From contig NZ_AXDW01000010.1 of NCBI RefSeq assembly GCF_000474945.1, positions 62,001-126,000 of the forward strand: DNA of 64,000 nt, given 5' to 3'. Shown here piece by piece: positions 30,516-41,479 of this stretch. The first letter of the stretch is position 1; each line of letters opens with the position of its first letter. A model generated the notes under the pieces. The model saw nothing but the letters and a program-made list of their open reading frames with translations. It ran no database searches and was not told the DNA's origin. The position numbers were made by a program, and so were the translations under genes. The DNA is from Solimonas soli DSM 21787. Lineage in GTDB: Bacteria > Pseudomonadota > Gammaproteobacteria > Nevskiales > Nevskiaceae.

Positions 30516-31115
30516 GTGTCCGCGCCACAGCTGCTGCTTGCCTCGCAATCGCCGCGCCGCGCCGAACTGCTGCGCCAGCTCGGCCTGCGCATCGTCGTCG
30601 CGCCGGCCGACGTCGCCGAGGGCGCGCAGGCCGGCGAGACGGCGGCGCAGTACGCGCGGCGCATCGCGCTGGCCAAGGCGCGCGCCGGCTTGGCGGCCTC
30701 GGACGGCACGCTGCCGGTGCTCGGCGCCGACACCGACGTGGTGCTCGACGGCCGTATCCTCGGCAAGCCGCGCGACGGCGACGACGCGCGGGCGATGCTG
30801 GCGGCGCTGTCCGACCGCGAGCACGAGGTGTATTCGGCGGTCGCCGTCGTGCGCGGCGAGCAGGAGGGTCTCGCGCTGTCGGTGACGCGCGTCGTGTTCG
30901 GCACCATCACGCCGGCGCAGGCGAACGCCTACTGGGCGAGCGGCGAGCCCGCCGACAAGGCCGGCGCCTACGGCATCCAGGGCCTCGGCGCGCAGTTCGT
31001 GCGCGAGATCCACGGCTCGTACAGCGGCGTCGTCGGCCTGCCGCTCTACGAGACCGCCGCGCTTCTGAAACAATTCGGCATCCCCACTTTGCCCTTGCCT
31101 GCCCATACACCGTGA
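30516..31115 (+). CDS. maf: Maf-family nucleotide pyrophosphatase (YhdE-like)
   Basis: A 199-residue house-cleaning enzyme that hydrolyses dTTP, UTP and modified forms. It shows the family start LLLASQSPRRAELLRQLG, VLGADTDVVLDG and the AGAYGIQGLG loop. The GTG at 30516 gives the standard MSAPQLLLASQSPRR start with a GGAG nine bases upstream; ATG at 30501 is an alternative. Overlaps rng by GTGA, the usual maf-rng pairing. Confidence 0.93.
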   Translation: MSAPQLLLASQSPRRAELLRQLGLRIVVAPADVAEGAQAGETAAQYARRIALAKARAGLAASDGTLPVLGADTDVVLDGRILGKPRDGDDARAMLAALSDREHEVYSAVAVVRGEQEGLALSVTRVVFGTITPAQANAYWASGEPADKAGAYGIQGLGAQFVREIHGSYSGVVGLPLYETAALLKQFGIPTLPLPAHTP

Positions 31116-32569
31116 GCACCGAGATTCTGGTCAACATCGGACCGCAGGAGACGCGCGTCGCGCTCGTCGAAGGCGGCGCCGCGCAGGAGATCCACGTGCA
31201 GCGCGCCTCGCGCCACGGCCTGACGGGCAACATCTACAAGGGCGTCGTGCAGCGCGTGCTGCCGGGCATGCAGGCGGCCTTCGTCGAGATCGGCCTGGAG
31301 CGCACCGCCTTCCTGCACGTCAACGACATGGTCGCCACGCAGGCGGCGGGCGAGCCGGTGCCGCTGATCACGCAGCTGCTGCAGGAAGGCCAGAAGGTGC
31401 TGGTGCAGATCGTCAAGGACCCGATCGGCAGCAAGGGCGCGCGTCTGACCAGCCTGCTGTCGATTCCCTCGCGCTACCTGGTGCTGCTGCCGTTCGAGCC
31501 GCACGTCGGCGTCTCGGCGCGCCTCGAAGGCGAGGCCGAGCGCGCGCGGCTCAAGGGCATTCTCGATGGCCTGCAGCAGCGGCTGGCGCCGGAATACGGC
31601 GTCATCGCGCGCACCGCCGCCGACGGCGCCGACGCCCAGGCGCTCGAAGCCGATCTCGGCTTCCTGCTGCGCCTGTGGAGCGCGATCTGCGAGCAGTCGG
31701 CGAGCGCGCCGCCCGGCACGCTGGTGCACGGCGATCTGCCGCTGTCGATGCGCATCCTGCGCGATCTGCTCGGCACCACGGTCGAGCGCGTGCGCGTCGA
31801 TTCGGCGAGCGAGTGCGAGCGCCTGCGCGAGTTCGCGCGCGATTTCATCCCGAAGGCGGCGCCGCTCATCGAGCTGTACAGCGGCGCGGCGCCGATCTTC
31901 GATCTGTACGGCGTCGAGGACGACATCAGCCGCGCCCTGGAGCGCAAGGTGGAACTGAAGTCGGGCGGGCATCTGGTCATCGACCAGACCGAGGCGATGA
32001 CGACCATCGACGTCAACACCGGCGCCTACATCGGCCACCGCAATCTCGAAGAGACGATACTGAAGACCAACCTGGAAGCGGCGCAGGCGATCGCCCGGCA
32101 GCTGCGTCTGCGCAATCTCGGCGGCATCATCATCCTCGACTTCATCGACATGAAGTCGGAGGACCATCGCGCGCAGGTGCTGCGCGCGCTGGAGCGCGCA
32201 CTGGCCGCCGACCACGCGCGCACGCAGATCTATCCGTTCTCGCCGCTCGGCCTCGTGGAGATGACGCGCAAGCGCACGCGCGAATCGCTCGGGCACATCC
32301 TGTGCGAGCCTTGCCCGGCCTGCGGCGGCCGCGGCACCATCAAGACCGTCGAGACCGTCGCCCACGAGATCGCGCGCGAGGTGCAGCGTGCGGCGCGGCA
32401 GTTCGAGGCCAAGGGTTTCCTGGTGCTGGCGGCGCCGCACGTGGTGCAGAAGCTGGTCGAGGAGCAACCGGCGGGCCTGGCGGCCCTGGAGGCGACCCTG
32501 AACCGGCCGATCCGCCTGCAGAGCGAGGCCGGCTACACGCAAGAGAATTTCGACGTCGTGCCGCTGTGA
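31112..32569 (+). CDS. rng: Ribonuclease G
   Basis: A 485-residue endoribonuclease of the RNase E/G family that matures the 5' end of 16S rRNA and decays some mRNAs. An S1 domain lies at about residues 35-130 (GNIYKGVVQRVLPGMQAAFV), then an RNase H-like part, the catalytic metal site around TTIDVNTGAYIG and ILDFIDM, and the zinc-link CEPCPACGG near residue 400. It lacks the long RNase E C-terminal scaffold, which identifies it as RNase G. Confidence 0.96.
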   Translation: MSTEILVNIGPQETRVALVEGGAAQEIHVQRASRHGLTGNIYKGVVQRVLPGMQAAFVEIGLERTAFLHVNDMVATQAAGEPVPLITQLLQEGQKVLVQIVKDPIGSKGARLTSLLSIPSRYLVLLPFEPHVGVSARLEGEAERARLKGILDGLQQRLAPEYGVIARTAADGADAQALEADLGFLLRLWSAICEQSASAPPGTLVHGDLPLSMRILRDLLGTTVERVRVDSASECERLREFARDFIPKAAPLIELYSGAAPIFDLYGVEDDISRALERKVELKSGGHLVIDQTEAMTTIDVNTGAYIGHRNLEETILKTNLEAAQAIARQLRLRNLGGIIILDFIDMKSEDHRAQVLRALERALAADHARTQIYPFSPLGLVEMTRKRTRESLGHILCEPCPACGGRGTIKTVETVAHEIAREVQRAARQFEAKGFLVLAAPHVVQKLVEEQPAGLAALEATLNRPIRLQSEAGYTQENFDVVPL

Positions 32570-32692
32570 GTGCGGCCCGCGGACCTTTTCGTGACGTCCT
32601 GCGGTCTGTGTAGGGCATCCGCAGTAGCTTCCGCGCCGCCCGGCACGCGACAATAGCGCCGATCCCGCTGTACCTTTTCCGCACCCGACCGA

Positions 32693-35600
32693 ATGGAACG
32701 CGTCAAACGCCGCTGGTGGACCTGGGCGATCACCCTGCTGGCCACCGTGGTCATCTTCGGCGCGGTCATCAGCGGGCTGTTCCAGCTCGCCGTGCTGGCA
32801 TTGCCCAGCTATCGCGCCGATCTGTCGGCCTGGGTCACGCACGTCGCCAACCGGCCGGTGCAGATCGGCGGCGTCAATCTCGGCTGGCACGGCATCGAGC
32901 CGCAGCTGGAGCTTTCCGACATCACCCTGTTCAGCGAGGACGGTGACGAGAGCCTGACGCTCGATCGCCTCGACCTCGGCTTCAGCCTGCTGCGCCTCGT
33001 GGTCGGCAACGCATTCCCGGATCGCCTCGAAGTCGCCGGCCTGACGATTTCGGTCGAGCGCGACGACAACGGCGGCTGGCGCATCGCCGGCTTCGCGCCG
33101 GGCGCGACCGGCGCGCCGGGCAAGAGCCGCGAGGCCTGGGCGCGCGACCTGGCGCGCTTCCGCCACCTGGTGCTCAGCAACTGCACGATCATCTTCTCCG
33201 GCACGCCCTACGGCAGCGACGGCCAGCAGCTGCGCGTCGCCAAGCTGAAGATCGATCAGGGCGAGGACAATTTCGAGATCGGCGGCCGCCTGCAGCTGCC
33301 GGTGACCTATGGCGACACCATCGAAGTCTCCGCCGACATCGACGGCTCGCTGCTGCTGCCGCAGCAGTGGCAGGGCGATTTCGAGCTGGACCTGCGCCGC
33401 CTGCGGCCGCAGGGCTGGCTGGCGCCGTACCTGCAGCGCGGCGTGCAGATCGGTGCCGAGAATTTCGACATCGGCGTCGAAGGCAGCATCGCCGCGGGGC
33501 GCGTCGCGCATGCCGATCTCGCGGTCGACAGCGGCGCGCTCGTGGTCGCGCACGACGGCCAGGCCAGCGGCGCGCGCAAGGCACGCCTGCGCGCCAGCGT
33601 GCGCAACGAGCAGCGCAGCTGGATCGTCGACCTCAAGGAGCTGCGCTTCGACGACGAACGCCTCGCGCACGGCAGCCTGCGCTGGGCCGGCGACGCGCAG
33701 GGGCGCGAGCTCGACGCCGACATCGACGAGCTGCGCCTGGCGCGGCTGACGCCCTGGCTGGCGGTCTGGCGCGACACGCCGGCGCCGCTGGCGCAAGCGG
33801 CGCGCCTCTCCGGCGTCCTCGACAACCTGGTGCTGCGCCTGCGCCGCGACGACGACGGCGCGACGCGCTATTCGGCGACCGGGCGCCTCGACGGCGTCGC
33901 CCTCGCCGCCGATGCGCACTTCGGCTTCGCCGGCCTGTCCGGCGAGCTGTCGGCCAGCGAGGCCGGCGGCCAGCTGCGCCTGCAGCAGGTGCCGCTGCGG
34001 CTCGAGCTGCCGGCCACCCTGCAGCAGGCCCTGCAGTTCGAAAGCGTCGACGCGCAGCTGCAATGGACGCGCGGCACCGACGGCTGGCGGATCACCGGCC
34101 CGGCCTTCGGCTGGCGGCTGGCCGGCACGACCGGCAGCGGCAATTTCGAACTGCAGCTGCCGGCCGACGCCGAGCGCTCGCCGCAGCTCGATCTGCAGGC
34201 GCGCTTCAGCGGCCAGGACGTCAACCGCCTCAAGCCGTACATGCCGCTGCACTGGTCGGAGCATCTGCGCGACTGGCTCGACAAGGGCCTCGCGCGCGGC
34301 CGCGTGCCGCGCGCCGAACTGGCGATCCACGGCCCGCTGCGCGATTTCCCCTTCGCCGCGCATCCGACCGGCAGCTGGAAGCTCGATCTCGACGCGGCCG
34401 GCGTCGCTCTCGCCTTCGCGCCGGGCTGGCCGCGGCTCGACGACGTCGCCGCGCGGCTCGAGTTCAGCGGCGCCAGCCTCGTCGTCACCGGCACCGGCGG
34501 CAAGCTCAACGGCAACCGGATCGATCGCGCGGTGGCGCGCTTCGACGACTTCGCGACCAGCGTGCTGACCGTCGACGCGGCGAGCAGCGGCGAGATTTCG
34601 CGCTTCTACGACTTCCTCGCCGACTCGCCGCTGCACCCGCGCCTGTCCGGCCTGCTCGACCAGACGCGCGCCGCCGGCAACGCGCGCGTCGGCGTCGAGC
34701 TGGTGCTGCCGCTGCACGACATCAAGTCGACGACGGTGCGCGGCAGCGTCGCGCTCGACAACGTGCAGATGTACTACAGCAAGCTCGACCAGCCGATCAG
34801 CGGCATCAGCGGCGTCGTCGAGTTCGACGATCACGGCGCGTCGGGCGAGGGCCTGTCGGCGCGCTTCGAGGATCTGCCGCTGGCGGTGCGCATCGTACCG
34901 CGCGAGGGCACGCATGGCGTGGTCGTCGCCGAATTCCCGTTCGCCGTCGACCCCGACGGCCGCGGCGCCAGCCAGTTCGTGCCGGCCTTCCTGCGTGGGG
35001 CGCTGAACGGCCGCAGCAGCTGGCGCGCCGAGCTGCCGATCCTCGAGCATCCGGAACAGGGCGGCGGCACCGCGTTGACGCTGAGCAGCGATCTGCGCGG
35101 CACGGCGGTGGCGCTGCCCGAACCGCTCGGCAAGCCGGCCGAGGCCAGCGTGCCGCTGGCGCTGCGCATCGGCGGCGACAGCGCCGCGCCGCTGCGCATC
35201 GGCGTGCGCTACGCGCAGAAGCTCGGCGCCGATCTCGCGCTCGGCGAGGCGGCCGCCGACCAGGACGCCGGCAAGCGCCTGCGCCTCGACGGCATGCAGC
35301 TGCGTTTCGGCGGCGTGCCGCCGCCGAAGGCGAGCAAGGGCCGCTATCTCGTCGACGGCAGCGCCGACACCCTGGATCTCGCCGCCTGGGTGGCGATGAT
35401 CGGCGGCATGGGCGGCGAGGGCGAAGGCTCCGGCGTATCGATCGAGCAGATCGATCTCGACGTCGCGCATCTGCGCTGGCGGCACCAGATCAGCGGCGCG
35501 ACGCATCTGCGCTGGACGCCGCTGCAGGGCGGCTGGCGCGCCAACCTGAGCGGCGACGGTGCGCAGGGCGTCGTCGAATATGCCGGTCCTGCGCCGGGCC

Positions 35601-36586
35601 GCCTGGTCGCGCGGCTGGAACGCCTGCAGCTCGCGCCGCAGACGCCGCCGGGCGAAGCGCCGGCGGCGGAGAAGCTCGCCGCCAGGCCGGCGGCCAAGCC
35701 GGACGCGCCGACCGAGCCGCCGCTCGAACCGGCGCGCTGGCCCGAACTCGATGCGATCTGCGAGCGCCTGAGCGCCGACGGGCACGACATGGGCCGCCTC
35801 GAACTGAAGAGCGTGCGCGTGCCGGGCGGCCAGCGGCTCGATCGTTTCACCATGGGCGGCGGCATCGTCGACGTCGACGCCAGCGGCCAGTGGCGGCACA
35901 GCGAGGGCCGCTCCTCCGCCGAGTTGCGCCTGCAGTTCGTCTCCAGCGATTTCCAGGCCGTGCTCAAGGCGCTCGATTTCGAGCCGAACCTCGAGGCCAA
36001 GCAGACCCACATCGACGCCGACCTGCGCTGGGCGCCGTCGCCGACCGGCCTGGTCTGGCAGGCCGCCGCCGGGCGCGTCGATCTGCAGGCCGACAGCGGC
36101 AAGGTGCGCACCATCAAGCCCGGCGCCAGCCGCGTGCTCGGCCTGCTGAACTTCTACGCGCTGCCGCGGCGGCTGACGCTGAATTTCTCCGACGTGACCG
36201 ACGATGCGCTCGCCTTCGATCGCGTCGAAGGCCATTTCGACCTCGGCGGCGGTGCCGCGACCACCGACGATCTCACCGTGCGCGGTCCTTCGCTGCGCAT
36301 CGACATGCGCGGCCGCATCGGCCTGGTCGCGCGCGACTACGATCAGCGCGTCACGGTGTATCCGGCCGGCATGTCGAGCGGCGTCACGCTCGGCGCGGCG
36401 CTGCTCGGCGGGCCGGCGGTCGGCGCCATCGTGCTGCTCGCGCAGGAAGTGCTCGACAAGCCGCTGGACCAGGTCACGCAACTGACGTATCACGTGTCCG
36501 GCAGCTGGGACAATCCCAAGGTCGAGAAGCTCGACGCGCGCAGCGCGCGGCCCGCCGAGCGCAGCAAGGAGACGAAAAGGAAATGA
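32693..36586 (+). CDS. yhdP: YhdP-type AsmA-like lipid-transport protein
   Basis: A 1297-residue protein with one N-terminal membrane helix ([20 protein letters not shown]) and a very long periplasmic beta-groove built from AsmA/DUF3971 repeats. YhdP family members bridge inner and outer membranes and move phospholipids. The C-terminal [20 protein letters not shown] matches the end of the TIGR02099/YhdP family. Gene order rng-yhdP-nitrilase-tldD is conserved in gammaproteobacteria. Its stop overlaps the nitrilase start. Confidence 0.93.
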   Translation: MERVKRRWWTWAITLLATVVIFGAVISGLFQLAVLALPSYRADLSAWVTHVANRPVQIGGVNLGWHGIEPQLELSDITLFSEDGDESLTLDRLDLGFSLLRLVVGNAFPDRLEVAGLTISVERDDNGGWRIAGFAPGATGAPGKSREAWARDLARFRHLVLSNCTIIFSGTPYGSDGQQLRVAKLKIDQGEDNFEIGGRLQLPVTYGDTIEVSADIDGSLLLPQQWQGDFELDLRRLRPQGWLAPYLQRGVQIGAENFDIGVEGSIAAGRVAHADLAVDSGALVVAHDGQASGARKARLRASVRNEQRSWIVDLKELRFDDERLAHGSLRWAGDAQGRELDADIDELRLARLTPWLAVWRDTPAPLAQAARLSGVLDNLVLRLRRDDDGATRYSATGRLDGVALAADAHFGFAGLSGELSASEAGGQLRLQQVPLRLELPATLQQALQFESVDAQLQWTRGTDGWRITGPAFGWRLAGTTGSGNFELQLPADAERSPQLDLQARFSGQDVNRLKPYMPLHWSEHLRDWLDKGLARGRVPRAELAIHGPLRDFPFAAHPTGSWKLDLDAAGVALAFAPGWPRLDDVAARLEFSGASLVVTGTGGKLNGNRIDRAVARFDDFATSVLTVDAASSGEISRFYDFLADSPLHPRLSGLLDQTRAAGNARVGVELVLPLHDIKSTTVRGSVALDNVQMYYSKLDQPISGISGVVEFDDHGASGEGLSARFEDLPLAVRIVPREGTHGVVVAEFPFAVDPDGRGASQFVPAFLRGALNGRSSWRAELPILEHPEQGGGTALTLSSDLRGTAVALPEPLGKPAEASVPLALRIGGDSAAPLRIGVRYAQKLGADLALGEAAADQDAGKRLRLDGMQLRFGGVPPPKASKGRYLVDGSADTLDLAAWVAMIGGMGGEGEGSGVSIEQIDLDVAHLRWRHQISGATHLRWTPLQGGWRANLSGDGAQGVVEYAGPAPGRLVARLERLQLAPQTPPGEAPAAEKLAARPAAKPDAPTEPPLEPARWPELDAICERLSADGHDMGRLELKSVRVPGGQRLDRFTMGGGIVDVDASGQWRHSEGRSSAELRLQFVSSDFQAVLKALDFEPNLEAKQTHIDADLRWAPSPTGLVWQAAAGRVDLQADSGKVRTIKPGASRVLGLLNFYALPRRLTLNFSDVTDDALAFDRVEGHFDLGGGAATTDDLTVRGPSLRIDMRGRIGLVARDYDQRVTVYPAGMSSGVTLGAALLGGPAVGAIVLLAQEVLDKPLDQVTQLTYHVSGSWDNPKVEKLDARSARPAERSKETKRK

Positions 36587-37521
36587 GCATGCCGACCCTC
36601 GCGGCCCTGCAGATGAACAGCGGCGACGACGTCGCCGCCAATCTCGATGCCGCCGAAGCGCTGCTGCGCGAGGCCGCCGCCGGCGGCGCGCGGCTCGCCG
36701 TGCTGCCGGAGAATTTCCCGTTCATGGGCAAGCGCGACCGCGACAAGCTGGCGCACGGCGAGGCCGACGGCCGTGGCCCGATCCAGGACCGCCTGGCGCG
36801 CTTTGCGCGCGAACTCGACCTGTGGATCATCGCCGGCACGCTGCCGATCCGCGCCGCGGGCGAAGACCGCGTCTACGCCGCCTGCTGCGTCTACGACAGC
36901 GACGGCGCGCGCGTCGCGCGCTACGACAAGATCCATCTCTACGACATCGACGTGCCGGACCTCCCTCACCCCACCGCCGACGTCCGTCGGCGGTCCCCCC
37001 CTCTCCCGCAAGGCGGGCGAGGGACGGAGGTGTCGCTGCGCGACACGAAAGCTCAAGGCGAGCGCTATCGCGAATCGGCGAGCATCGCGCCGGGCAGGCT
37101 GCATCCGGTGGTGGTCGACACGCCGGCCGGCCGCGTCGGCCTGTCGGTCTGCTACGACCTGCGCTTTCCCGAGCTGTACCGCGCGCTGAGCCAGGCCGGC
37201 GCCGAGATCCTCGTCGTGCCCTCGGCCTTCACCGTGAAGACCGGCGAGGCGCACTGGGAGCTGCTGCTGCGCGCGCGCGCCGTCGAGAATCTCTGCTACG
37301 TGATCGCGCCCGGCCAGTGCGGCACGCATCCGAGCGGCCGCGCGACCTACGGACACAGCCTGATCGTCGAGCCCTGGGGCAGCGTCGTCGCCCTGCGCGA
37401 GGCGGATACGCCGGGCGTGGTGCTCGCGCAGCGCGACGCCGCGCGCCAGGCCGAGCTGCGCACGGGCTTCCCGGCGCTGGCGCACCGCCGCTTGCAAACC
37501 TCGTATCCGCCCGCAATTTGA
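36583..37521 (+). CDS. Nitrilase-family amidohydrolase with an in-frame repeat insertion
   Basis: A 312-residue Nit1/Nit2-like carbon-nitrogen hydrolase, probably a deaminated-glutathione or omega-amidase type. The triad is Glu43 (LPENF), Lys116 (YDKIHLYD) and Cys190 ([10 protein letters not shown]). Between DIDVPD and [10 protein letters not shown], where relatives have only a few residues, there are 34 extra residues (127-160, bases 36961-37062) rich in Pro, Arg and Gly. These are encoded by a copy of the palindromic repeat seen at 26862-26926, with the frame kept. The insertion lies in a surface loop between the lysine and cysteine segments, so activity may survive. The ATG overlaps the yhdP stop. 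Confidence 0.9.
   Translation: MSMPTLAALQMNSGDDVAANLDAAEALLREAAAGGARLAVLPENFPFMGKRDRDKLAHGEADGRGPIQDRLARFARELDLWIIAGTLPIRAAGEDRVYAACCVYDSDGARVARYDKIHLYDIDVPDLPHPTADVRRRSPPLPQGGRGTEVSLRDTKAQGERYRESASIAPGRLHPVVVDTPAGRVGLSVCYDLRFPELYRALSQAGAEILVVPSAFTVKTGEAHWELLLRARAVENLCYVIAPGQCGTHPSGRATYGHSLIVEPWGSVVALREADTPGVVLAQRDAARQAELRTGFPALAHRRLQTSYPPAI
36961..37062. repeat. Palindromic repeat inserted in frame in the nitrilase gene
   Basis: Hairpin 1 is CCGCCGAC-GTCC-GTCGGCGG (36974-36993). Hairpin 2 is CCCTCTCCCGC (36999-37009) against GCGGGCGAGGG (37013-37023) with one mismatch. The core at 36991-37009 is identical over 19 bases to 26884-26902. The extra length relative to ordinary nitrilases is a multiple of three. 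Confidence 0.85.
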
Positions 37522-37545
37522 ACGTGAAGCCCCGAGCTCAAAGCC

Positions 37546-38991
37546 ATGACTGAAACCCTGGATCTCGCCCGCGCCACGCTGCTCGAACCGGCGGAACTCG
37601 ACGACAACCGCGTCGCCGACATCCTCGGCCGTCTGATGCGGCCGGGCGTCGATAGCGCCGATCTCTATTTCCAGCACGCGGTCACCGAGACCTGGTCGCT
37701 GGAGGACAGCTTGGTCAAGTCCGGGGCGCACCACGTCGAGCGCGGTGTCGGCGTGCGCGCGGTGGCCGGCGACAAGCAGGGTCTCGCGTATTCCGACGAT
37801 CTGCGTGTCGCCGCGCTGGGCGACGCGGCGACGACCGCCGGCGCCATCGTCCGCCAGGGCCAGAGCGGCACCGTGCAGGCCTTCGCGCCGCGCATCGTCA
37901 AGCCGCTGTACGCGCCGGTCGATCCGCTGGCGAGCTGGCCGACCAACCGGAAACTCGAACTGCTGCGCCGTGCCGACGCCGCGGCGCGCGCCGCCGACGC
38001 GCGCGTAATCCAGGTCAACTGCTCGCTGGCCGGCAGCTTCGAGACGATTCTCATCGCCGGCAGCGACGGCACCTGGAGCGGCGACGTGCGGCCGCTGGTG
38101 CGCATGGACGTTTCGGTGATCATCGAACACCAGGGACGCCGCGAGCAGGCGCATGCCGGCGGCGGCGGGCGCGCGACGTATGCCGAAGTGTTCGAGGGCG
38201 ACATGCCGGAGCGCTACGCGCGCGAGGCGGTGCGCATGGCGCAGATCCTGCTCGAAGCGGTGCCGGCACCGGCCGGACAGCTGCCGGTCGTGCTCGGGCC
38301 GGGCTGGCCGGGCGTGCTGCTGCACGAAGCCGTCGGCCACGGTCTCGAAGGCGACTTCAACCGCAAGGGCACCTCGGCGTTCTCGGGCCGCATCGGCGAA
38401 CAGGTGGTGTCGCCGCTGTGCACGATCGTCGACGACGGCACCCTGCTCAACCGCCGCGGTTCGCTCAGCGTCGACGACGAAGGCACGCCGTCGCAGTGCA
38501 CGGTGCTGATCGAGAACGGCGTGCTGAAGAACTACATCCAGGACAAGCTCAACGCGCGCCTGATGAAGATGGCGCCGACCGGCAACGGTCGCCGCGAGTC
38601 CTATGCGCAGCTGCCGATGCCGCGCATGACCAACACCTACATGCTGGCCGGCCACAGCGAGCCGGGCGACATCATCGCCTCGGTCGAGAAGGGCCTGTAC
38701 GCGGTGAACTTCGGCGGCGGCCAGGTCGACATCACCTCCGGCAGTTTCGTGTTCTCGGCGAGCGAGGCGTATCTGATCGAGAACGGTCGCATCACGCGGC
38801 CGGTGAAGGGCGCGACGCTGATCGGCAACGGACCGGAAGCGCTGTCGAAGGTGTCGATGGTCGGCAACGATCTCAAGCTCGACACCGGCGTCGGCGTCTG
38901 CGGCAAGGACGGCCAGAGCGTGCCGGTCGGTGTCGGCCAGCCGACGCTGAAGGTCGATGCGCTGACGGTCGGCGGCACGCAGACCGCATGA
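37546..38991 (+). CDS. tldD: Metalloprotease TldD
   Basis: A 481-residue subunit of the TldD/TldE protease, which trims peptides such as microcins and antitoxins. The HExxxH motif is His260-Glu261...His265 ([14 protein letters not shown]), and C-terminal conserved parts include [14 protein letters not shown] and [17 protein letters not shown]. Complete. tldE (pmbA) is not in the window. Followed by a decayed acetyltransferase gene that overlaps its stop. Confidence 0.96.
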   Translation: MTETLDLARATLLEPAELDDNRVADILGRLMRPGVDSADLYFQHAVTETWSLEDSLVKSGAHHVERGVGVRAVAGDKQGLAYSDDLRVAALGDAATTAGAIVRQGQSGTVQAFAPRIVKPLYAPVDPLASWPTNRKLELLRRADAAARAADARVIQVNCSLAGSFETILIAGSDGTWSGDVRPLVRMDVSVIIEHQGRREQAHAGGGGRATYAEVFEGDMPERYAREAVRMAQILLEAVPAPAGQLPVVLGPGWPGVLLHEAVGHGLEGDFNRKGTSAFSGRIGEQVVSPLCTIVDDGTLLNRRGSLSVDDEGTPSQCTVLIENGVLKNYIQDKLNARLMKMAPTGNGRRESYAQLPMPRMTNTYMLAGHSEPGDIIASVEKGLYAVNFGGGQVDITSGSFVFSASEAYLIENGRITRPVKGATLIGNGPEALSKVSMVGNDLKLDTGVGVCGKDGQSVPVGVGQPTLKVDALTVGGTQTA

Positions 38992-39355
38992 GCGGTGCGC
39001 TGCGCGTTTCCGGCGAGGCGGCCGAGCTCGACGCCGATCTGATCCACGGCTTCCTCAGCCGCGAATCGGGCTGGGCGCGCGGCAGATCGCCTTCGCGCGG
39101 ATCATTTCCGATTGCGCGACCTTCGCCAACCTCGTCGACGTCTTCGTGCTGCCCGAGCATCGCGGCCGCGGACACGGCAAGACGCTCATGCAGGCGGTGC
39201 TCGCGCATCCGCAGCTGCAGGGCCTGCGCCCGCTTCACGCTGGCGACCGCCGATGCGCACGGCGCAGTTCGGCTTCATCGCGCCGCTGAGGCCCGCAGAC
39301 CCTGATGGAACGCTACGATCCGGATCTCTGCCGGCGCGCCGCCGCGCCTGCCTGA
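38988..39355 (+). pseudogene. Decayed GNAT-family acetyltransferase gene
   Basis: Coding pieces of one GNAT protein lie in different frames: [17 protein letters not shown], then after a gap of about 35 missing residues IAFARIISDCATFANLVDVF with the acetyl-CoA loop LPEHRGRGHGKTLMQAVL, then RFTLATADAHG, then QFGFIAPL and MERYDPDL. Joining them needs an internal deletion, an extra C near 39228, a small deletion near 39260 and another extra C near 39292. Several independent lesions argue for real decay rather than one sequencing error. Confidence 0.82.
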
Positions 39356-39461
39356 ACGGCCGCTGTCGCGCGCGGCGCGGGCCGGAACATTGCGGCCCGC
39401 CGGCGGGTCGCAGGCAAGGGAATCCGCCGACGCGGGACATCGCGGGCGAAAGGAGTCGAGC

Positions 39462-39917
39462 ATGATCTGGCTGCGCTTCGAAAGCAGGCTGTGTGCCGAA
39501 CCGCCGGTGATCTGGCTGCACGTGACCACCATGCGGGGCGTCAATGCCGAATTGCTGCCGCTCGTCAGGATGAGTTCGCCGAAGCGCTACGACTGCATGA
39601 CGCTGCGCGAAGCGCCGCGGGGCGAGCTGCTGTTCCATAGCTGGCTGCTGCTGTTCGGCCTGCTTCCCTTCGATCGTCACGCGCTGAGCTTCGAGAGTAT
39701 CTGGGACTACGGTTTCCAGGAACATTCGAGCTCCTGGCTGCAGCGGCAGTGGCGCCACAGGCGCGTCGTCGAGCTGCTGCCGGGCGGCGCGCGGCTGGTC
39801 GACGAACTCGAGATCGTGCCGCGCTTCGCACCGCCGTGGCTGGTGCGCTTCTTCGTCGCCTGCATCTTCCGTCATCGTCATCGTCGTCTGCGCCGGCATT
39901 TCGGTTCGCTCGACTGA
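39462..39917 (+). CDS. SRPBCC-like (START/polyketide-cyclase fold) protein
   Basis: A 151-residue protein with an AAAGGAG-like ribosome-binding site (about 39449-39455) before the ATG. The pattern begins with FESRLCAEPPVIWLHVTTMR, and LLLFGLLPFDRH and VELLPGGARLVDELEIVPRF match small uncharacterised SRPBCC ligand-binding proteins, ending in a basic FRHRHRRLRRHF tail. Likely binds a hydrophobic ligand; the function is unknown. Single gene. Confidence 0.65.
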   Translation: MIWLRFESRLCAEPPVIWLHVTTMRGVNAELLPLVRMSSPKRYDCMTLREAPRGELLFHSWLLLFGLLPFDRHALSFESIWDYGFQEHSSSWLQRQWRHRRVVELLPGGARLVDELEIVPRFAPPWLVRFFVACIFRHRHRRLRRHFGSLD

Positions 39918-40036
39918 AGCGCGCCGGCGGCGCCAGTTGACGGCGGCGCGCGGCGCATTAAAGTCGGCGCCATGTTTCCCTCCGCCGCCGCCATGACCCA
40001 CGCCGCCCGCACGCGACGCCCGCAGGAGATGCGCTG

Positions 40037-40603
40037 ATGCCGCGCGCCGAAGGCCGTCTGCGCGTGATCGGCGGGCAATGGCGTTCGCGCGTCGTCGAGT
40101 TCGATCCGGCGAGCGGCGTGCGGCCGACGCCGGATCGCGTGCGGCAGACGCTGTTCGACTGGCTGACGCCACGCATCATCGGTGCACGCTGCCTCGATCT
40201 GTTCGCCGGCAGCGGCGCGCTCGGCATCGAAGCGCTGTCGCGCGGCGCGAGCTTCTGCAGCTTCGTCGAGGAAGGCCGCAGGCAGGCGTCGGCGATCCGC
40301 ACCGCGCTGCTCGCGCTCAAGGCGCAGCACGCCGAGGTGACCGAGATCGACGCCGAGTTCTATCTCACGCAGACCTGGCACCGCTTCGACGTCGTCTTCC
40401 TCGATCCGCCGTACGGCAAGGGCCTGATCGAGCGCGTGCTGCCCGAGCTGCCGAAGGCGCTGGCGCCGCACAATCGCATCTATCTCGAATGGCCGGCCGG
40501 CCAGTCGCCGGCCCTGCCGGAGCGCTTCGAACTGCTGCGCGAGAAGAAGGCCGGGCAGGTATGCTTCGGACTCGCGACTTATCACCATCCGGCCGGGAAG
40601 TAG
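40037..40603 (+). CDS. rsmD: 16S rRNA (guanine-966-N2)-methyltransferase
   Basis: A 188-residue SAM-dependent methyltransferase acting on G966 of 16S rRNA. It has LRVIGGQWRSRVVEF at the start, VRPTPDRVRQTLFDWL, the SAM loop DLFAGSGALGIEALSRGA and the catalytic motif FLDPPYGKG. Complete. Its pairing with coaD is widespread. Confidence 0.95.
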   Translation: MPRAEGRLRVIGGQWRSRVVEFDPASGVRPTPDRVRQTLFDWLTPRIIGARCLDLFAGSGALGIEALSRGASFCSFVEEGRRQASAIRTALLALKAQHAEVTEIDAEFYLTQTWHRFDVVFLDPPYGKGLIERVLPELPKALAPHNRIYLEWPAGQSPALPERFELLREKKAGQVCFGLATYHHPAGK

Positions 40604-40665
40604 GACGATCTCGGGGGACCGCGCCGCGCGCGGGCCCGGCCGCCGTATACGAAGACTGGGGCAAC

Positions 40666-41175
40666 ATGGCGGACATCATCGCGGCGTACAGCGGCACCTT
40701 CGACCCGATCACCTACGGGCACTTCGACATCATCAAGCGCGCCGCGAAGATGTTCCCGAAGCTGATCGTCGCCGTCGGCAGCAACATCGCCAAGAATCCG
40801 AAGTTCACGCTCGATGAACGCGTGGCGCTGATCCGCAAGGTCTCGCGCAATCTCAAGAACGTCGAAGTGCAGGGGTTTTCCGGGCTGGTCGTCGATTTCG
40901 CGCGCGAGCACGGCGTGACGGTGCTGGTGCGCGGCGTGCGCACCACGGCGGATTTCGACTACGAGAAGCAGATGGCGGTGATGAACCGCGATCTCTATCC
41001 GCAGCTCGACACCGTGTTCTTCAATCCCTCGCCGCAGTTCGCGCACCTGTCGTCGTCGCTGGTCCGCGAACTGGCCGGGCTTGGCGCGCCGGTCGAGAAG
41101 CTGGTGCCGGAAGCGGTGATGCCGATCCTCATGGAGCGCTTCGGCCGCAAGCTGCCGCATTCCCGCAAGGGCTGA
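40666..41175 (+). CDS. coaD: Phosphopantetheine adenylyltransferase
   Basis: A 169-residue enzyme joining ATP and 4'-phosphopantetheine in coenzyme A synthesis. It shows the nucleotidyl-transferase motif GTFDPITYGHFDI (T16-x-G-H19), VRGVRTTADFDYE and a C-terminal LSSSLVRELA in place of ISSTLVRE. The ATG at 40666 gives the family start. Complete. Confidence 0.97.
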   Translation: MADIIAAYSGTFDPITYGHFDIIKRAAKMFPKLIVAVGSNIAKNPKFTLDERVALIRKVSRNLKNVEVQGFSGLVVDFAREHGVTVLVRGVRTTADFDYEKQMAVMNRDLYPQLDTVFFNPSPQFAHLSSSLVRELAGLGAPVEKLVPEAVMPILMERFGRKLPHSRKG

Positions 41176-41466
<291 letters not shown>

Positions 41467-41479
41467 GCGGGGCCGCGCC

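Noticed and set aside
31046-36493. A very long open frame on the minus strand opposite rng and yhdP
   Set aside because: It is an antisense shadow produced by high GC and codon bias; its composition is Arg/Ala/Glu-rich with no domain, and the plus strand carries clear rng and yhdP genes.
33367-36582. Open frame upstream of and continuous with the nitrilase
   Set aside because: The extension overlaps yhdP in another frame and is Arg/Ala-rich; the nitrilase start is at 36583.
36961-37062. Intein or group-I-like insertion in the nitrilase
   Set aside because: Only 34 codons, without splicing motifs; the DNA matches an intergenic palindromic repeat.
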